64,000 bases of DNA from Leptopterna dolabrata. Its lineage: Eukaryota > Arthropoda > Insecta > Hemiptera > Miridae. Shown piece after piece: positions 43,367-54,666 of the stretch (the stretch's first letter is position 1; every line of letters starts with the position of its first letter). The notes beneath the pieces are model-generated. The model did no database searches. It saw nothing but the letters and a program-made list of their open reading frames with translations, and was not told the origin of the DNA. Made by a program: the position numbers and the translations under genes. The stretch covers positions 38,956,078 to 39,020,077 of the forward strand of contig OX940978.1 of the NCBI GenBank assembly GCA_954871275.1, in the 5' to 3' direction.

Positions 43367-45341
43367 TCGTCGGCTTACAAGTGAAATTCACTAAGTCAAA
43401 TTTTATAGTTTTGAGAAAATCAAATTTGAAAAATTCAGTTTTTGGTGAGACCCGTTTTGCTAGGAAGAAATTGGATTAGAGGGTTGAAATTTGGTGTGCA
43501 GCTGCTTCGTGATGTCTACTTACTTCCACGTGATCCCCAAGTGGTTAGCGCATTCACAACTAACTCAAAAATGTACTTTTCGTACGAAGGGACCTGACTT
43601 AGTGAATTTCACCTGACTATAGTGACTTAATGATTTTCACTTGTCGAAAAACTTCTGAGATGTGATGACTTAGGGATTCTTCTATCTATTTCTCCCTGAA
43701 TTTTGATCGCATTAATGAGGGGGGTGAAGGATTTTAATAAGTATTTTTTAAAGGATTTTAAAAGTAATTTATTGTTTAAAATCTGAGTTTCGACTGCAAT
43801 ACAATTATTATTTGAAACTTTGTGGAAAAAAAGGAACTTTAAAATTCAAAATAATGCTCACAATTCAGTTCAAAACTTCACTTCTCACAAAATTATTATT
43901 CTTCGTCAGAAGCGTCTGGCAGTGCAGGTTCAGCAGCCCGGTCAACTATGGCGTTACTTGTCTGTAAACCATAGAACCACTGCTGCAAATTCTGCGGTAT
44001 GACACCCTTACGGCAGAGAGTTGTTAGGTCTTTCTTTTTTGCCACTGAAATCGGGAGCTGATTCCGGTACAGTGGAGCTAAATATGTTTCAGTCATCCTC
44101 AAAGTGGAGGCCCGGCTTTTTCTGGCTGATGCCATTCTCAAGGGAATCTTCCTGAATTCATCTTGATAACCGTACTTATATCCAATGGATTCTGGCTCAT
44201 CCCTTCTGTACTGAAACACTTTTACTTTCAGCCAGTTAACCTTTTGACCCGCATCGTCCACGTTCTTGTTGAACACTGTTGTCTGAACAAGGTGTTTTAA
44301 GTTTAACATGTCCTGAAAGCAGAGCTCTTTAGTGTGGTATCCATCCTTACTTTTTCGTGCAATTCGCAAAATGTTTTCCCATTCATGAACACTAAAGACA
44401 TCCACATTTTTCTTTGCTGTTTCGATTGCAGAATGCATTGAGTCGACCTCCATGTAAGAATGGCCGCTCTCCATAAACTTCTGTTCGATGATTTCTAAGC
44501 TGGGGTGATTGCGTACAGCGTACAACAACAGTGCCGATATTTGAATGTTACGGTTTTGACCCCCGCAAGTGTCCGAGAAGATAGTGAGGCGTTCTACTGT
44601 GTGAGGAACGTGGTCCATTATGAACTTCAGCAAACAGGACCCGATCTCACAACTCCCTCTTTTGCCATTTACTTCAGTCCAGAAAAAACCGTATCCGTTG
44701 TTCGGGGGTGCTGCCTCATACACAGTAAAGTTGTACACATTTATTTTTCTGAGGTAATACAGCAAACTTACACCAGAACTGGGGATCTGAAGCACGCTTT
44801 GAAGATCACAAGTTATCGACATGAAGCTTTTGTCATGAGTGGCTTTTTTTTTGTCCAAATCCTTTTCCTTCATGGCTGCATCTTTTCTGACACAGTATTC
44901 TTTATATTCATTTATATATCTTTATATTTATTTCATTAATAACTGTCTCGAGTCGAGGTAACTGATGCTGTGGGTAGGTGAATCGCGAAAATCCTTTCTG
45001 CCTAGTCGTATTTTTATCCCGGATCCACACGAAATGATCAGAAATATGAATCCATTCAAGTGACTTAGTGAATTTCACTTCAACGGCAATAATTTATTGC
45101 ATTTGGAGAAATTCACTAAGTCTCGATAATCATCACGATAAGGACTTAGTGAATTTCTCCTGACTAATTTTTTTAACATTCTGACTTAGTGAAAAACTAT
45201 TTCGCATTTTCCGTGAGAACGGTTCCTAGGATCTCAAAATTGACGTCACCAATCGATCGGGCGTTGAAAAATACATAGGAGTAGCAAATAAACCGAAAAT
45301 TGAAAAAATTGACTTAGTGAATTTCTCTTGTAAGCCGACGA
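43367..45341 (-). mobile_element. TIR DNA transposon encoding a DUF7869-like protein
   Basis: Terminal inverted repeats of 33 bp (43367-43399 and 45309-45341) begin TCGTCGGCTTACAAG and differ at one base. The motif GACTTAGTGAATTTC is part of the TIR and recurs subterminally at 43596, 45062, 45108 (inverted) and 45143. Length 1975 bp. Flanks TTTATATT and TTTATTTA are similar but not identical, so the target duplication is uncertain. It encodes one long minus-strand ORF. Confidence 0.75.
43896..44873 (-). CDS. DUF7869-like, probable RNase-H-fold transposase, C-terminal part
   Basis: A 325-codon frame with an internal ATG start at 44873. Motifs: a SITCDLQ block at residues 19-25, GYGFFWTEVNGKRGSCEIGS near 60-79, FSDTCGGQNRN near 98-108, and ESGHSYMEVDSMHSAIE near 134-150. 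I recognise this set from uncharacterised insect and cnidarian proteins annotated DUF7869. The conserved Asp blocks and the TIR context suggest a DDE-type transposase, but that is inference. Full-length relatives are, as I recall, longer at the N-terminus. Here little room remains before the TIR, so the copy is probably truncated. The frame is intact with no stops. Confidence 0.6.
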   Translation of the reverse strand: MKEKDLDKKKATHDKSFMSITCDLQSVLQIPSSGVSLLYYLRKINVYNFTVYEAAPPNNGYGFFWTEVNGKRGSCEIGSCLLKFIMDHVPHTVERLTIFSDTCGGQNRNIQISALLLYAVRNHPSLEIIEQKFMESGHSYMEVDSMHSAIETAKKNVDVFSVHEWENILRIARKSKDGYHTKELCFQDMLNLKHLVQTTVFNKNVDDAGQKVNWLKVKVFQYRRDEPESIGYKYGYQDEFRKIPLRMASARKSRASTLRMTETYLAPLYRNQLPISVAKKKDLTTLCRKGVIPQNLQQWFYGLQTSNAIVDRAAEPALPDASDEE

Positions 45342-45460
45342 TTTATTTATCATCCGTTCACAAGTTTCTATCTACTCTAAAGTTAACATTTTCAACAAAA
45401 TGAATATGTTTCAATCTTTTGTTTGAAAAAACTCGGAACGCGGCTAAAGCATGTTCCATG

Positions 45461-46049
45461 TTTCTTGAATTTTAGCCGTAGGCTCTAAATAGTAAGCATC
45501 CGGGGGTCCTGGCGAGGCGCGCAGCGCCGAGTTTTTTAATGTACGACTGAAGTTGCTAAATTTGACTGTACAATTGCGCTGCTGTTCTGCTAAATCCAAC
45601 AGTTGGGTTCCTAAGCAGTGCTCTTTCTTTTTCGAAAAGTGTACACTATGTGTGAAGAGACCGTCTGTATTACAGTACCTACCTATGTCATATTACATAG
45701 TTTAGTACCTATTCATTCGATCCATTAATGCTTGTTATTCCCTACCGTTTTCAAAGAAAATAGCTGTGCATAATGGTGTAATAATATGATCAGCGGTATG
45801 AGGGAAATGTGAATAACTTTCCACAAGCACAAGCACTTTTGAGCACAAGCAAGAGTAAAACACACTAACTTGTTAATACCCTTACTTGTTAGTAAGTGTC
45901 CGAAAGTTTTCGCGGGTGAGCTTTGTATGCGTGGAATCCCCCACTCCACACCCACCATAAAGTGTTCTGGTGCCGTTTTCACTAAGCTGGAAGTCCACCA
46001 CGGATTTTATTCAAGCGAGAATAAATTACTAATAATATGTGGTCGAGGA
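45461..46049. other. Intergenic, nothing recognised
   Basis: No motif or repeat family identified; short ORFs only. Confidence 0.4.
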
Positions 46050-47170
46050 GTGAGCACCGCTTACAGTAGGAGTGAACCCGGGACGGCTGGACCTACAATA
46101 CTCCGGGTGGTCTCAAGAAATCCTCAAGTTCGGAATCAACTTAAAAACCTTAAAAAAATTAGCCCCCAGGAAAGCCTTAAATCGAGTACTACAGCCATCC
46201 CGGAAATTATATTTTCATCAAAATGAGAGGGATTCAATATAATTCTATCGTTAATAATTATTTGTTGGTATTCATGAAGCATAACGTTTGTTCAAGTTGC
46301 AGAAGTACCTATCAACAAAATCCAAAAGAGCCATCATTTTTCAAATGAAGTGATATTATAAAACGGCCAACTCGACACCACACAGCCATCCGTGGTTAAA
46401 TCAGGTGTTCCCTAGCGATGATATTGCCGGATTTATACCGTTTCATTCACGATTATGTTGATGAAGCTTTTTGGTACAAACGAACGGCTGGTCGTACTCC
46501 GGGTGTTCTCAAAAAATGCTTTAGTTCAAGAGGAATATAAAAACGTAAAAAAGCCTTTCTATTGAAAGTTTCCGAGTTACGTTGTTCAGAAAATTTCAAT
46601 CCCCTATTTTCCACCCCTTAGAAATGACTGGTAGTAACGCCGAGCTTCGCGGACCAGCGGATTCCAAATGGGACCTACAAACCAAATTTCGTTAATTATG
46701 GTTCATGGTACGAAAGCGCAAAATATGGTGAACGGTGGACGGGCAGAAATGTTTCATTCCATTTTCGGATAGGTACTACGTTTACGAACGGAATCCATAA
46801 TAATTTAAGGGTGTTGAACTTTTGTTTGCATGCTCGATTCCGAAGGTTCGTCATTGAAAAGATAAACAAAAATATACCCTTCTATTGAAGGTTTTCGAGC
46901 TATGGCCTTCTGATAATTTCAATCTCTATTTTTTACCCCTTAAAAATGACTGACAATAACGCCGAGCTTCGCGGACCAACAAGAACCCGGATGGAAAATA
47001 CAAACAGAATTTCATCAATTCTGGTTAGTGGTAACTAACTAATAAAAGTGCGAAGTACGGCGGACGGACAGAAAGATTTTTATTCCATTTTCGGATTCTA
47101 CGTGCCTTGAAACAAAAACAGTCAGATTTTGAGGGGGCTGTTTTTTTTTGTTTTTTTTTTTTTCATGGGT
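46050..47170. repeat. Fold-back repeat arms, copy H
   Basis: Two partial direct copies of the arm: segments with GACCTACA...TCATGGTA near 46670-46710 and again near 46990-47040. Each is preceded by the CCCCTTAGAAATGACTG-type tag (46614, 46937). Terminal modules CCCAGGAAAGCC and TTCATGAAGCATAACG appear at 46165 and 46270. Copies are degraded. Confidence 0.65.
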
Positions 47171-47179
47171 ACTAGGTAC

Positions 47180-47440
47180 CTACTCGATCCTGAATTGAAT
47201 TGAATTATTTTATTTTTCCATAACAAGACATTTACCAGAACAATTTGCTCTTCTCCGGAAAATTACCCTTCCACTAAAGCTAGGCTTTGTATTGCGGGAG
47301 GGGAGTCACTCTCTGCGTGCCAGCAGTACAGGGCTTATTATCTAAGGTTGAGTATGGGTGCAGTAGTTGACCCACACCCAAGTGTGGTCGGTCGGGGCTA
47401 GGAGCCCCGGCCCGCCCGGACCCACCCACCATTGTTATGG
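47180..47440 (-). mobile_element. Possible short retroposon tail
   Basis: Read on minus: a GC-rich body (CCGGGCGGGCCGGGGCTCC) followed by a tail AAAAATAAAATAATTCAATT. A short-unit A/T-rich tail suggests a SINE or LINE 3' end, but no RNA polymerase III boxes were identified with confidence. Confidence 0.3.
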
Positions 47441-48255
47441 AAAATTTTAAACCAAAATTATCGTGTGGGTCGTTCGTAGGGCCGAAGTGGAACGTTCCAG
47501 GAGAGGGGGACAGTGGAAAAAATAATGCGTGTAAAACAATGATCTTTTATTTGAATTTTTTTCAAATATAAATTTATCATCCATAAATAATGTGAAGTAT
47601 GCAAATGAACTCCTTTCACCCACAACATTTCTGAAGGATTCAGGGAAGAAAAGTAATATACATACGCATTTGTAGGTTGGAAAGACAATACTGAAGTAAG
47701 CCGCACAATTCTCTCCAAACGGGCGTCTGCTCGTAAGAATAGAAAGGAAGTTATTCCGAGGGGGATATTTTCTTTAGACGAGGGCATGACATTTTCTGTG
47801 CTCCCTGGAAACATTCCGATGTCTTTTTCATTGTATTAAAAAAATATCAGTATGGGAAAACTCCTTCTATTCCATTATACTTTTTTATACTTGTAGATAA
47901 GTTTGATCTGCCTCTACTTTGAAGGTAAGAAAATGAAAAAAATATTTTTCAGAATGAGAAGGCGAGAAATTCTTTTTTTCCTAAATAGGTCTTCCCAGAC
48001 GATGTTCTGAGCTCACATGAGGGTTGAATTCAGAGGTTGCGAGACTTTTCTTCCATTATCTATTATATTTACCTAATTAATTAGTTTATGTGAAAAACAG
48101 TCGCACTTGGATCTCGCTACCTCATTGAAAAGGAAAGGTCATTATAATCTATTACATACGCAGGAACTAAGAAATCAGGGTTCCGTCGCTGTCTCTACCT
48201 CTCTCTAGTAGATGTTCAAATTCACTGAAGTAAACTAATCTGGTTCATCGAAATA
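47441..48255. other. Intergenic, nothing recognised
   Basis: AT-rich, short ORFs without family resemblance. Confidence 0.4.
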
Positions 48256-48261
48256 GAGATG

Positions 48262-48374
48262 GCAGGTATTATCACAAAGTCCCATTGAGAACAAAGTTGG
48301 GAAAAACTCTGTAAATTCATCCTCAACTGTTCGTTCCTTTATTGATGAAAATCTGTTCTTTTCTTCTTTCATTA
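48262..48374. repeat. Direct repeat, left copy
   Basis: Shares CATTGAGAACA, AAATTCATCCTCAAC and TTTCTTCTTTCATTAGA with 50354-50470 in the same order, about 85% identical by eye. The two copies bracket 2.1 kb that contains the hAT and LINE relics. Confidence 0.6.
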
Positions 48375-48549
48375 GAGAGCCTTTTTGCCCCCCCCCCCCC
48401 TCCCCCACCCATAAACTCCTATATTCCTATATAATGACACCACCGCGCGTATTGTGCTTTCAACCATAAATCGACGTTTTACTTGGACTTCGACGTTGAC
48501 TTGGAAAAAAATCAGAAAGGAGAAAAAACAACGAATATTTCGCCTTGAC

Positions 48550-48804
48550 CAAGGGGTCAAGAGTACACTGGATGGGGTATTGAAAAGGAATCCGGGATGG
48601 AAAACTGTTGGAAATTTGTCGAACATTTTGAACGGAAAGGTTGTGGAAGTATGGGAGCCGATGGGCCCCCAGGACATAGCAAATTACCGGTTCGCACCCA
48701 TAGTCTCATGTGATGTGGAAAGATCGTTTTCATCACTGAAAAACGTTTTAAGTGACAAAAGACGGGGTTTCACAGTTGAGAACCTTGAAAAAATATTTTT
48801 ATAA
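48550..48804 (+). pseudogene. hAT transposase C-terminal dimerisation region, fragment
   Basis: The reading frame ends in NYRFAPIVSCDVERSFSSLK, NVLSDKRRGFTVENLEK, the classic hAT C-terminal (hATC) signature, preceded by a GNLSNILNG segment typical of CGGBP1-like hAT proteins of insects. Only about 85 residues are recognisable; the DDE core and BED finger are absent upstream, where a poly-C run lies at 48394-48404. In intact relatives this region mediates transposase dimerisation. Confidence 0.65.
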
Positions 48805-49489
48805 TTAGTTGTAATTTCAACAAGTCTGAAGATGTTAGTTTCAACCCATAATTTCAATGTATAATCTAAAATTAAGCTTTTGTATTTTGTTCACCCCTGT
48901 ATGTATATTTTATTTATATTTTCCTTCTGTTTTAGTCATCGAAATAATTTTTTAGTTATTTTAAACAAATTCCTTTTATTGTGGTAGGTACCTTTAAGAA
49001 TAAAATGTTAGTCAATTCAAGGAAGCCTGTTCTCTCTTTATCCCCCCTCACAAACCTGTTAAGAAAGGAAGAAAATTAACCTCCTCCTGCATCAAATATC
49101 AGCTTTTTAGGTTCATTAATAGGGGAAATGCTAGAGGAAAAAACGTCGTTTTCAGCTTTTTTGTGTGCATATTTTCAACAACGGCTGGAAGGAATTACTT
49201 CTTTAAGTATCCAATATCCATCATCTCAAGGATAATACTAACTATTATCCTAATTATAGTAAGGGCCGCAATTAACGAAAAAACACCCAAAACAGCCATT
49301 TTTCAGGTTTATATGGATAATAAAAGTAATGTGAGGTTCCACACAAGATGTTTTACATGGTTTTTTGCTCAGGTAAGTCACTCAAGAAAAATCTTTTTTT
49401 TTGCATTAATTCAGTGCATGATCGGGTTTTTTAAATGCATGTTTGCATGCATTTTTGGCGTCAAATTTTTGCATGTCGATCCGGGCTCT
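48805..49489. other. Intergenic, nothing recognised
   Basis: AT-rich; an ORF at 49163-49543 has no recognisable motif. Confidence 0.4.
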
Positions 49490-50330
49490 AGTCATCACCC
49501 TGCCTTGCAAAGTGAACCAGTCATCGAATTTTATTGCTCTTGATAAATCGGACTACATCCTCTTTACCAAGAAAGTACTCTATTTCCCGGTAGGTTCTTA
49601 TTCGCCAAAATCCTTTATCATTGACTGGACCCATAATTCTTCTAATTATTTGCCTCTCAAAAACACGTAGTGCTCTTTCTTATCTTGTAGTGAGGGTTCA
49701 GGTCTCTGTCCCATAACATACCACTAGGCGAATCACAGTGCCTTGTAGAGTAACAGCTTCAAGGATCTGGTTATTAATCTGGATTTGAAAAGCTTAACGG
49801 TAGCAAAGAAGGACCCGGTTTCCCATCTGAATTCTTTTGTTATCCTCTAGGTACCTTCATAATATTGTCCTCCGTAATCTCCGATCCCAGATACGGAAAC
49901 TCTTCACCCCCTCAAAGTTGTATTCACCAAAGGTGACATTTAGATCCGATCTCCTTCTGTCATCCGATGCCAATGACATAGACTTTGTCTTATCTTCATT
50001 TATTCGGAGACCTATCTTCTTGCAGTTGGCTTCAATCATTTGAAAGATTTCCCGCAAGGCACTCAGGTTCCTGGCAACAATCAGCACGTCATCTGCATAT
50101 GCCAATAATCGTGACGATTTAAAGATTATCAAAAATTTGTGGTCAGCATACTCAACAGCATAGTGCAAGGCCAGATTAAAGAGAACAGCAGACAAAGTAT
50201 CACATTGTCTCATTCCAGTCTGGACCGGGAAAGGTCCACCCATCCTTCCACCAACCAGCACCTTCAATCTGGCGTTTTCCATTACCATTTGTACCAAATC
50301 TATGAGCTTCACAGAAATAACTAAGCTTCT
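49490..50330 (-). pseudogene. LINE ORF2 fragment (RT palm to C-terminus), broken
   Basis: The minus-strand frame 50312-49857 has RT block 4 as MRQCDTLSAVLFNLAL (Cys replacing the usual Gly of RQGD), the catalytic AYADDV box near 50090-50105, and an INEDKTKSM block. After a frameshift, 49700-49500 gives ERQIIRRIMGPVND, then RTYREIEYFLGKED, the usual C-terminal region of Jockey/CR1/RTE-like LINEs. The 5' part and 3' tail are missing. Confidence 0.75.
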
Positions 50331-50353
50331 TAAAGCGGTGTACAGGTATAGAT

Positions 50354-50470
50354 AAGGCAGATCACAAAGCTACATTCTCATTGAGAACATAGTAAGGAAA
50401 AACACTATAAATTCATCCTCAACGGTTCTTTCCTTTCGTTAATTGATGAAAAACTTTTTTCTTCTTTCAT
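50354..50470. repeat. Direct repeat, right copy
   Basis: Partner of 48262-48374, in the same orientation. Confidence 0.6.
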
Positions 50471-51830
50471 TAGACAACAATGTAACATCACATATCGCAT
50501 TGATAATACGGAAAGTTACGATTGCGAGGTTTATTATAATCTTTCATAGCAGGGTCTCCTTAATTTTATTCCGTTTTGTTTCGCGTTGAGGCCCTCAACA
50601 GTTTTCTCATGCATAGCTTTTTTCATAGCATACTCTGAAAGGGGTCGCTTCTGGCGAAACTTTGTCTCCCTAAAGATTAACTTTCTCATCCACATCACGA
50701 GCAGGCTATTCATCCTGCTTGTTCCCTCGGCAACCCGAAGAATCTCATTTCAATTATTCGCTTCTGTCGACGGCTTCCGCCGCCGTCAGAGTGCAGAGCT
50801 CGGTCACATTTGTTCTAACGACTTGAGGAGTTCGGGGTCGAGGGATATTGCATTTATGTTAGCGGTACAATGTACGCATGTAAAACTGAACAAGCAATGT
50901 AAAATGTTTAAATGATTCGGATCCGACATTTTCGCAACCTTGGTATCAATCAATTCCGGAGAACCGCAAACTGAAGTTCAGGAATGAGTAGGTAAACCTA
51001 TATCAACGTATAACGATCAGTCGGGTATAACGATGGAATCTTAAAACGAAGTTGGGCCTGCCATCTATATATCTGCACAGAAAATAATAAAACGCTGGGG
51101 AAGAATTTGAAGCACATTTCTAGAATAGTTTATTATCTACTTTGTTTACGTCGATCCGTAGCAAATATCTTAATCACTATAGTATAATCATGTCCTGACA
51201 GAAGAGTAAAGTAAACGGCCATTTCTGGCTGGAGTTTTTTTCCCAGTGCCTTGCCGGCATAGTGGACACGATTGGCTGTCCTGTCAGGAGGATCTGAATT
51301 GATCCGAGCATTTACTCGTAGATCAGGGGCTAGCTATTGCCTCACCGCCCTAAGTCATGATAAGGGGCGTTGGGATTCGACGGCCCGCAGTCACCGTCCC
51401 AATCCCAACCACCAAGTGACAAGCACCACAGCGCTGTGCCACCGACTCACATTGTTTGATGCAATGTATTGATATTTGTTTGATTCAGCCACGACAAACA
51501 AAATAAAAGTGCTTTCATTCAACATTGTGTGATCATCAGTCTCTGTGATTCATCTGACTTCAGCGAATCATCACGTCTGGGGTGTCAAGAGCCCTACACA
51601 TCTTTGAGCTTCAAACTGACTGTGTAACAACCACACTGACCACTGACCACTGACTGTGTTCCATCACTAGGAATAAAATTGCACATCTTTGCTCCGTTAG
51701 ACGCCTAAAGCTGACATCGCCACCTTTTCAACATTGAAATCACCTTTTGCTTAGGTATCACTATTTGTGAGACTACAATGACGCCGACGTATACTGTTCA
51801 TTCAACCACACTACATACAATTTCGGTAAT
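50471..51830. other. Intergenic, nothing certain
   Basis: No conserved motif. Several short frames (50586-50915, 51272-51472) look unremarkable. Confidence 0.4.
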
Positions 51831-51837
51831 CCGATGA

Positions 51838-52289
51838 TCAATAATCAAATATGATCTCTTGACGAGTTTACAAAGCCTCAGGGAAATCATCAATATGTTC
51901 ACAACACTATCTAAGGGAGGGCGGTTCTCTACTCTGCACAATCTGATTAGATCAGCAGGGACGCACCTTTACGCGCCTAGTGTAACCATGAACCCAAAGT
52001 GCATCACATGTCATCAATCAGTTATTTGGGTCAAACCTATAATCTACGCCACAACTGATGATGAGGTCCCACAAAAAAAGTTGTTCCACAGTCAAGTAGG
52101 TACTGAAACAGCAATTAGTATTGACCCTGAGGGAGCAATCCAACTAGTGAATTATTTTGAGAGCGCACAAAAATTACTTCCGTACACCGCTTTGGCTGAT
52201 CTAGCGTGTTTCAGTTTTCATTTCATCATTTCAACTAATCAGCGTTCAGGTTTGATCCAATTACAGAACTTGGAAATGATCGTAAGAAG
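51838..52289 (+). CDS. Candidate exon of unknown function
   Basis: Open frame of about 150 codons ending exactly at a strong splice donor, AAG|GTGAGT (52287-52295). It encodes a mixed-composition peptide with a CxxC (KCITCHQS) and hydrophobic stretches. There is no ATG near its start; a CCTCAG acceptor-like site lies near 51875. No homology recognised. It may be a host gene exon or chance. Confidence 0.25.
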
Positions 52290-52295
52290 GTGAGT

Positions 52296-53330
52296 TGCTG
52301 TCTTAAGAAACTGCTGCGCACGCCAAAAGCACCCGAGGAAACTTCTCAGCGCTAAGTTTTCATTCAAGCCCCAAGGCTGGCTTTGAAGGAGAGTTTGTAA
52401 TTTGATAACTGGCCCTGGTCTTCATCTTCATAGTTCCTAGGTTCCACTCACACTTCTTCAATAAATAATTTATAATATTCAACAAACTTCCATTTTGCAT
52501 TTTGTCACTGAGTTTATGCGATAAATAATGAATGACATGCATGAATGATTATAAGTTACTACTTACATCGAGCCGACAACATTGAACAATGTTGAAACGT
52601 TACCTATATCCATAAATTAACCTGATATTGGAGGGAGAGTTGTTCGTGAAAGTCTTGGTGACTTACCTGCTACTTCGTTAGATGCCTATGTACTAATTTA
52701 TGTCCCTCAATTTACAACGCAGTAGGTAAATGATCTACATTTTATTTCTGTTGGTGCATTTCACAAACTCATCTTGCTTTTTTCATAACTCAGTTACAGT
52801 TTTACAAGACAAATTCTGGGCTCATAACTTGAGTAGGTGCCCCAAAAGCAACCTTTGGTTCACTTCCTGAGAAATTTTATAATAATCTCATGACTCACTG
52901 GAGTAAAGACTGGTAAGGAGATTTATATCCCAATACAACCTTGCTTTCACATTCAATTTATTGAACATACACATTTGTAACGTTCAACCCATTAAATTTC
53001 AAACTGAAAACGTTTGTTTCATACATACTTGACATTCTATAATTTGGTTTTAAAAATGAAATAAATTGCAAAAGTAGAAAAGGAAAATAGGATTGGGCAG
53101 TATACGTACCTAGTATATTAAACTAGTTGAGATGTAATATATTGCGATGGGTATGTTTTCGACATAAGCTGTCTACCTAAATATATAAGGGAAACCATAA
53201 AGCCTGAATCAGTCAAGATCTGCAACATGAACTGTTAATATGTCAATAACTTACCGGGATAGAACCGTGGCCTTTGATAGAGTGGGCCGAACGAAATACA
53301 CAATTGCCGTGAACGCTCGTTCTCATTATT
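52296..53330. other. Intergenic or intronic, nothing recognised
   Basis: AT-rich, no repeats or motifs noted. Confidence 0.4.
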
Positions 53331-53336
53331 GCCGTC

Positions 53337-53521
53337 ATGGACACGAGCGTAGCGAAAGGAGTTCCAAAGCTTCAGAAAATGACATTAGGGGTCGATAACG
53401 TTGTTTCGTTCCGTTTGACTAATCGGCAGCGTTCAAAGCTGGCCCTTCAAAGACCTTTTGATCCCTACCTACAGCGGGTTATACGTGTTATTAGGGGTTG
53501 TAGGGTTGAAGGACTATGCAG
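53337..53521 (+). CDS. Candidate first coding exon, unknown protein
   Basis: An ATG in good context (GCCGTCATGG) opens about 61 codons with a basic composition and runs to a consensus splice donor CAG|GTAAGT (donor starts 53522). The frame closes at that TAA if unspliced. Not recognised; weak evidence only. Confidence 0.25.
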
Positions 53522-53529
53522 GTAAGTCG

Positions 53530-54290
53530 TAAGTAGTGTAGTCACCCTTTCAATTTCCAAAGTCCTAACAAAAACAACAGTTTTTTTGTTTGTGCTCCGC
53601 AGTTCTTGTTTCTCTTTCAAGTTATACAGCCAATTATTACTTTGGATTACGGCCTAGACCCTTAGTCGAAACGTCAAGGAGAATGGAATAAAACAGTTTT
53701 CGAAACAATGAAGTTCTAGTTGGGTCATCACTTCACTTGCCTACCACTCATTAGTGTTCACTCATGGAACGCCATTAGCTGCAGAGACATTAAGATGATG
53801 AGGTCGGTAAACTTTTACCTGTCACTTCTCATGTTACATCCCATAAATTTGAAGCCAAATTATTACCCATTGAGCTGCAACATTTGAATTGTTGGGCACA
53901 ATTTATGTTTCTGAATGGTACCACCAACTCCTGGTCATTTTAAAATGCCGTCACCAGTTTTGGATTTTCTTTGTTTACTTTGAAACATCTGGCTGACAAA
54001 CGGAACCATTCCCAACTAGGGCAAAGTTTTGTAAGTAATTTAGGGCAAATGGACACCTTTGCACTGTTGTAGGTACCTGTAATGAACGCAATTTCATTAG
54101 TCGCTAGTTTTACCTCTTGTATAGCTTAGTTTACCTCTTGTGTAGCTAAGGTTTCAACGGCTACCTTACGTGGAGTCGTCCCCACCAAGGTACATAATAT
54201 ATACACCCTGACCCGACTCACCCTCTCTCTCTCAATTACCGAATGTGTTATAACCATCATAATTATGAATAAAAGCAATTCTTTAAAAAG
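53530..54290. other. Intergenic or intronic, nothing recognised
   Basis: No conserved motif or repeat identified. Confidence 0.4.
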
Positions 54291-54666
54291 TTTAATTTCA
54301 TTTTGGTTTGTTATTCTCAATAATGAACCTTTGTAATCGATCATGAAAAAAATAAAATAAAATAAAATAAATCTAACGCCCCCTCAAAATTTGGTGGTTT
54401 TTGTTTCAAGGTATGTAGAATCCGAAAATACAATAAAAAAAATTCTGAACGTACGCCGTACTACGCACTTTTCTTAGTTAAGTACCATGAACCAAAATGA
54501 ATGAAATCGCTTTTTAGGTCCCGCTTGCGGTCTAGTTGGTCCTCGAAGCTCGGCGTTTGTCAGTCATCCCTAAAGGGTGAAAAACAGGGGTAGAAATTTT
54601 CAGAACGCTCTAGTTCGGAAACTTTCAATAGAAGGGTATGGTTCTTTTATGTTTTTAAATTGAACT

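Larger units (their letters stand above)
43014..45460. repeat. Outer 19-bp inverted repeat around the TIR transposon
   Basis: CATGGAACATGCTTTAGCC at 43014-43032 is exactly repeated inverted at 45442-45460. Between it and the inner transposon, 43060-43210 resembles the fold-back family at 4260-4400. It may mark an older fold-back element into which the transposon inserted. Confidence 0.6.

Noticed and set aside
51288..51460. Possible tRNA-like segment
   Set aside because: No matching acceptor stem or consistent TTCRANNC loop; none found elsewhere either.
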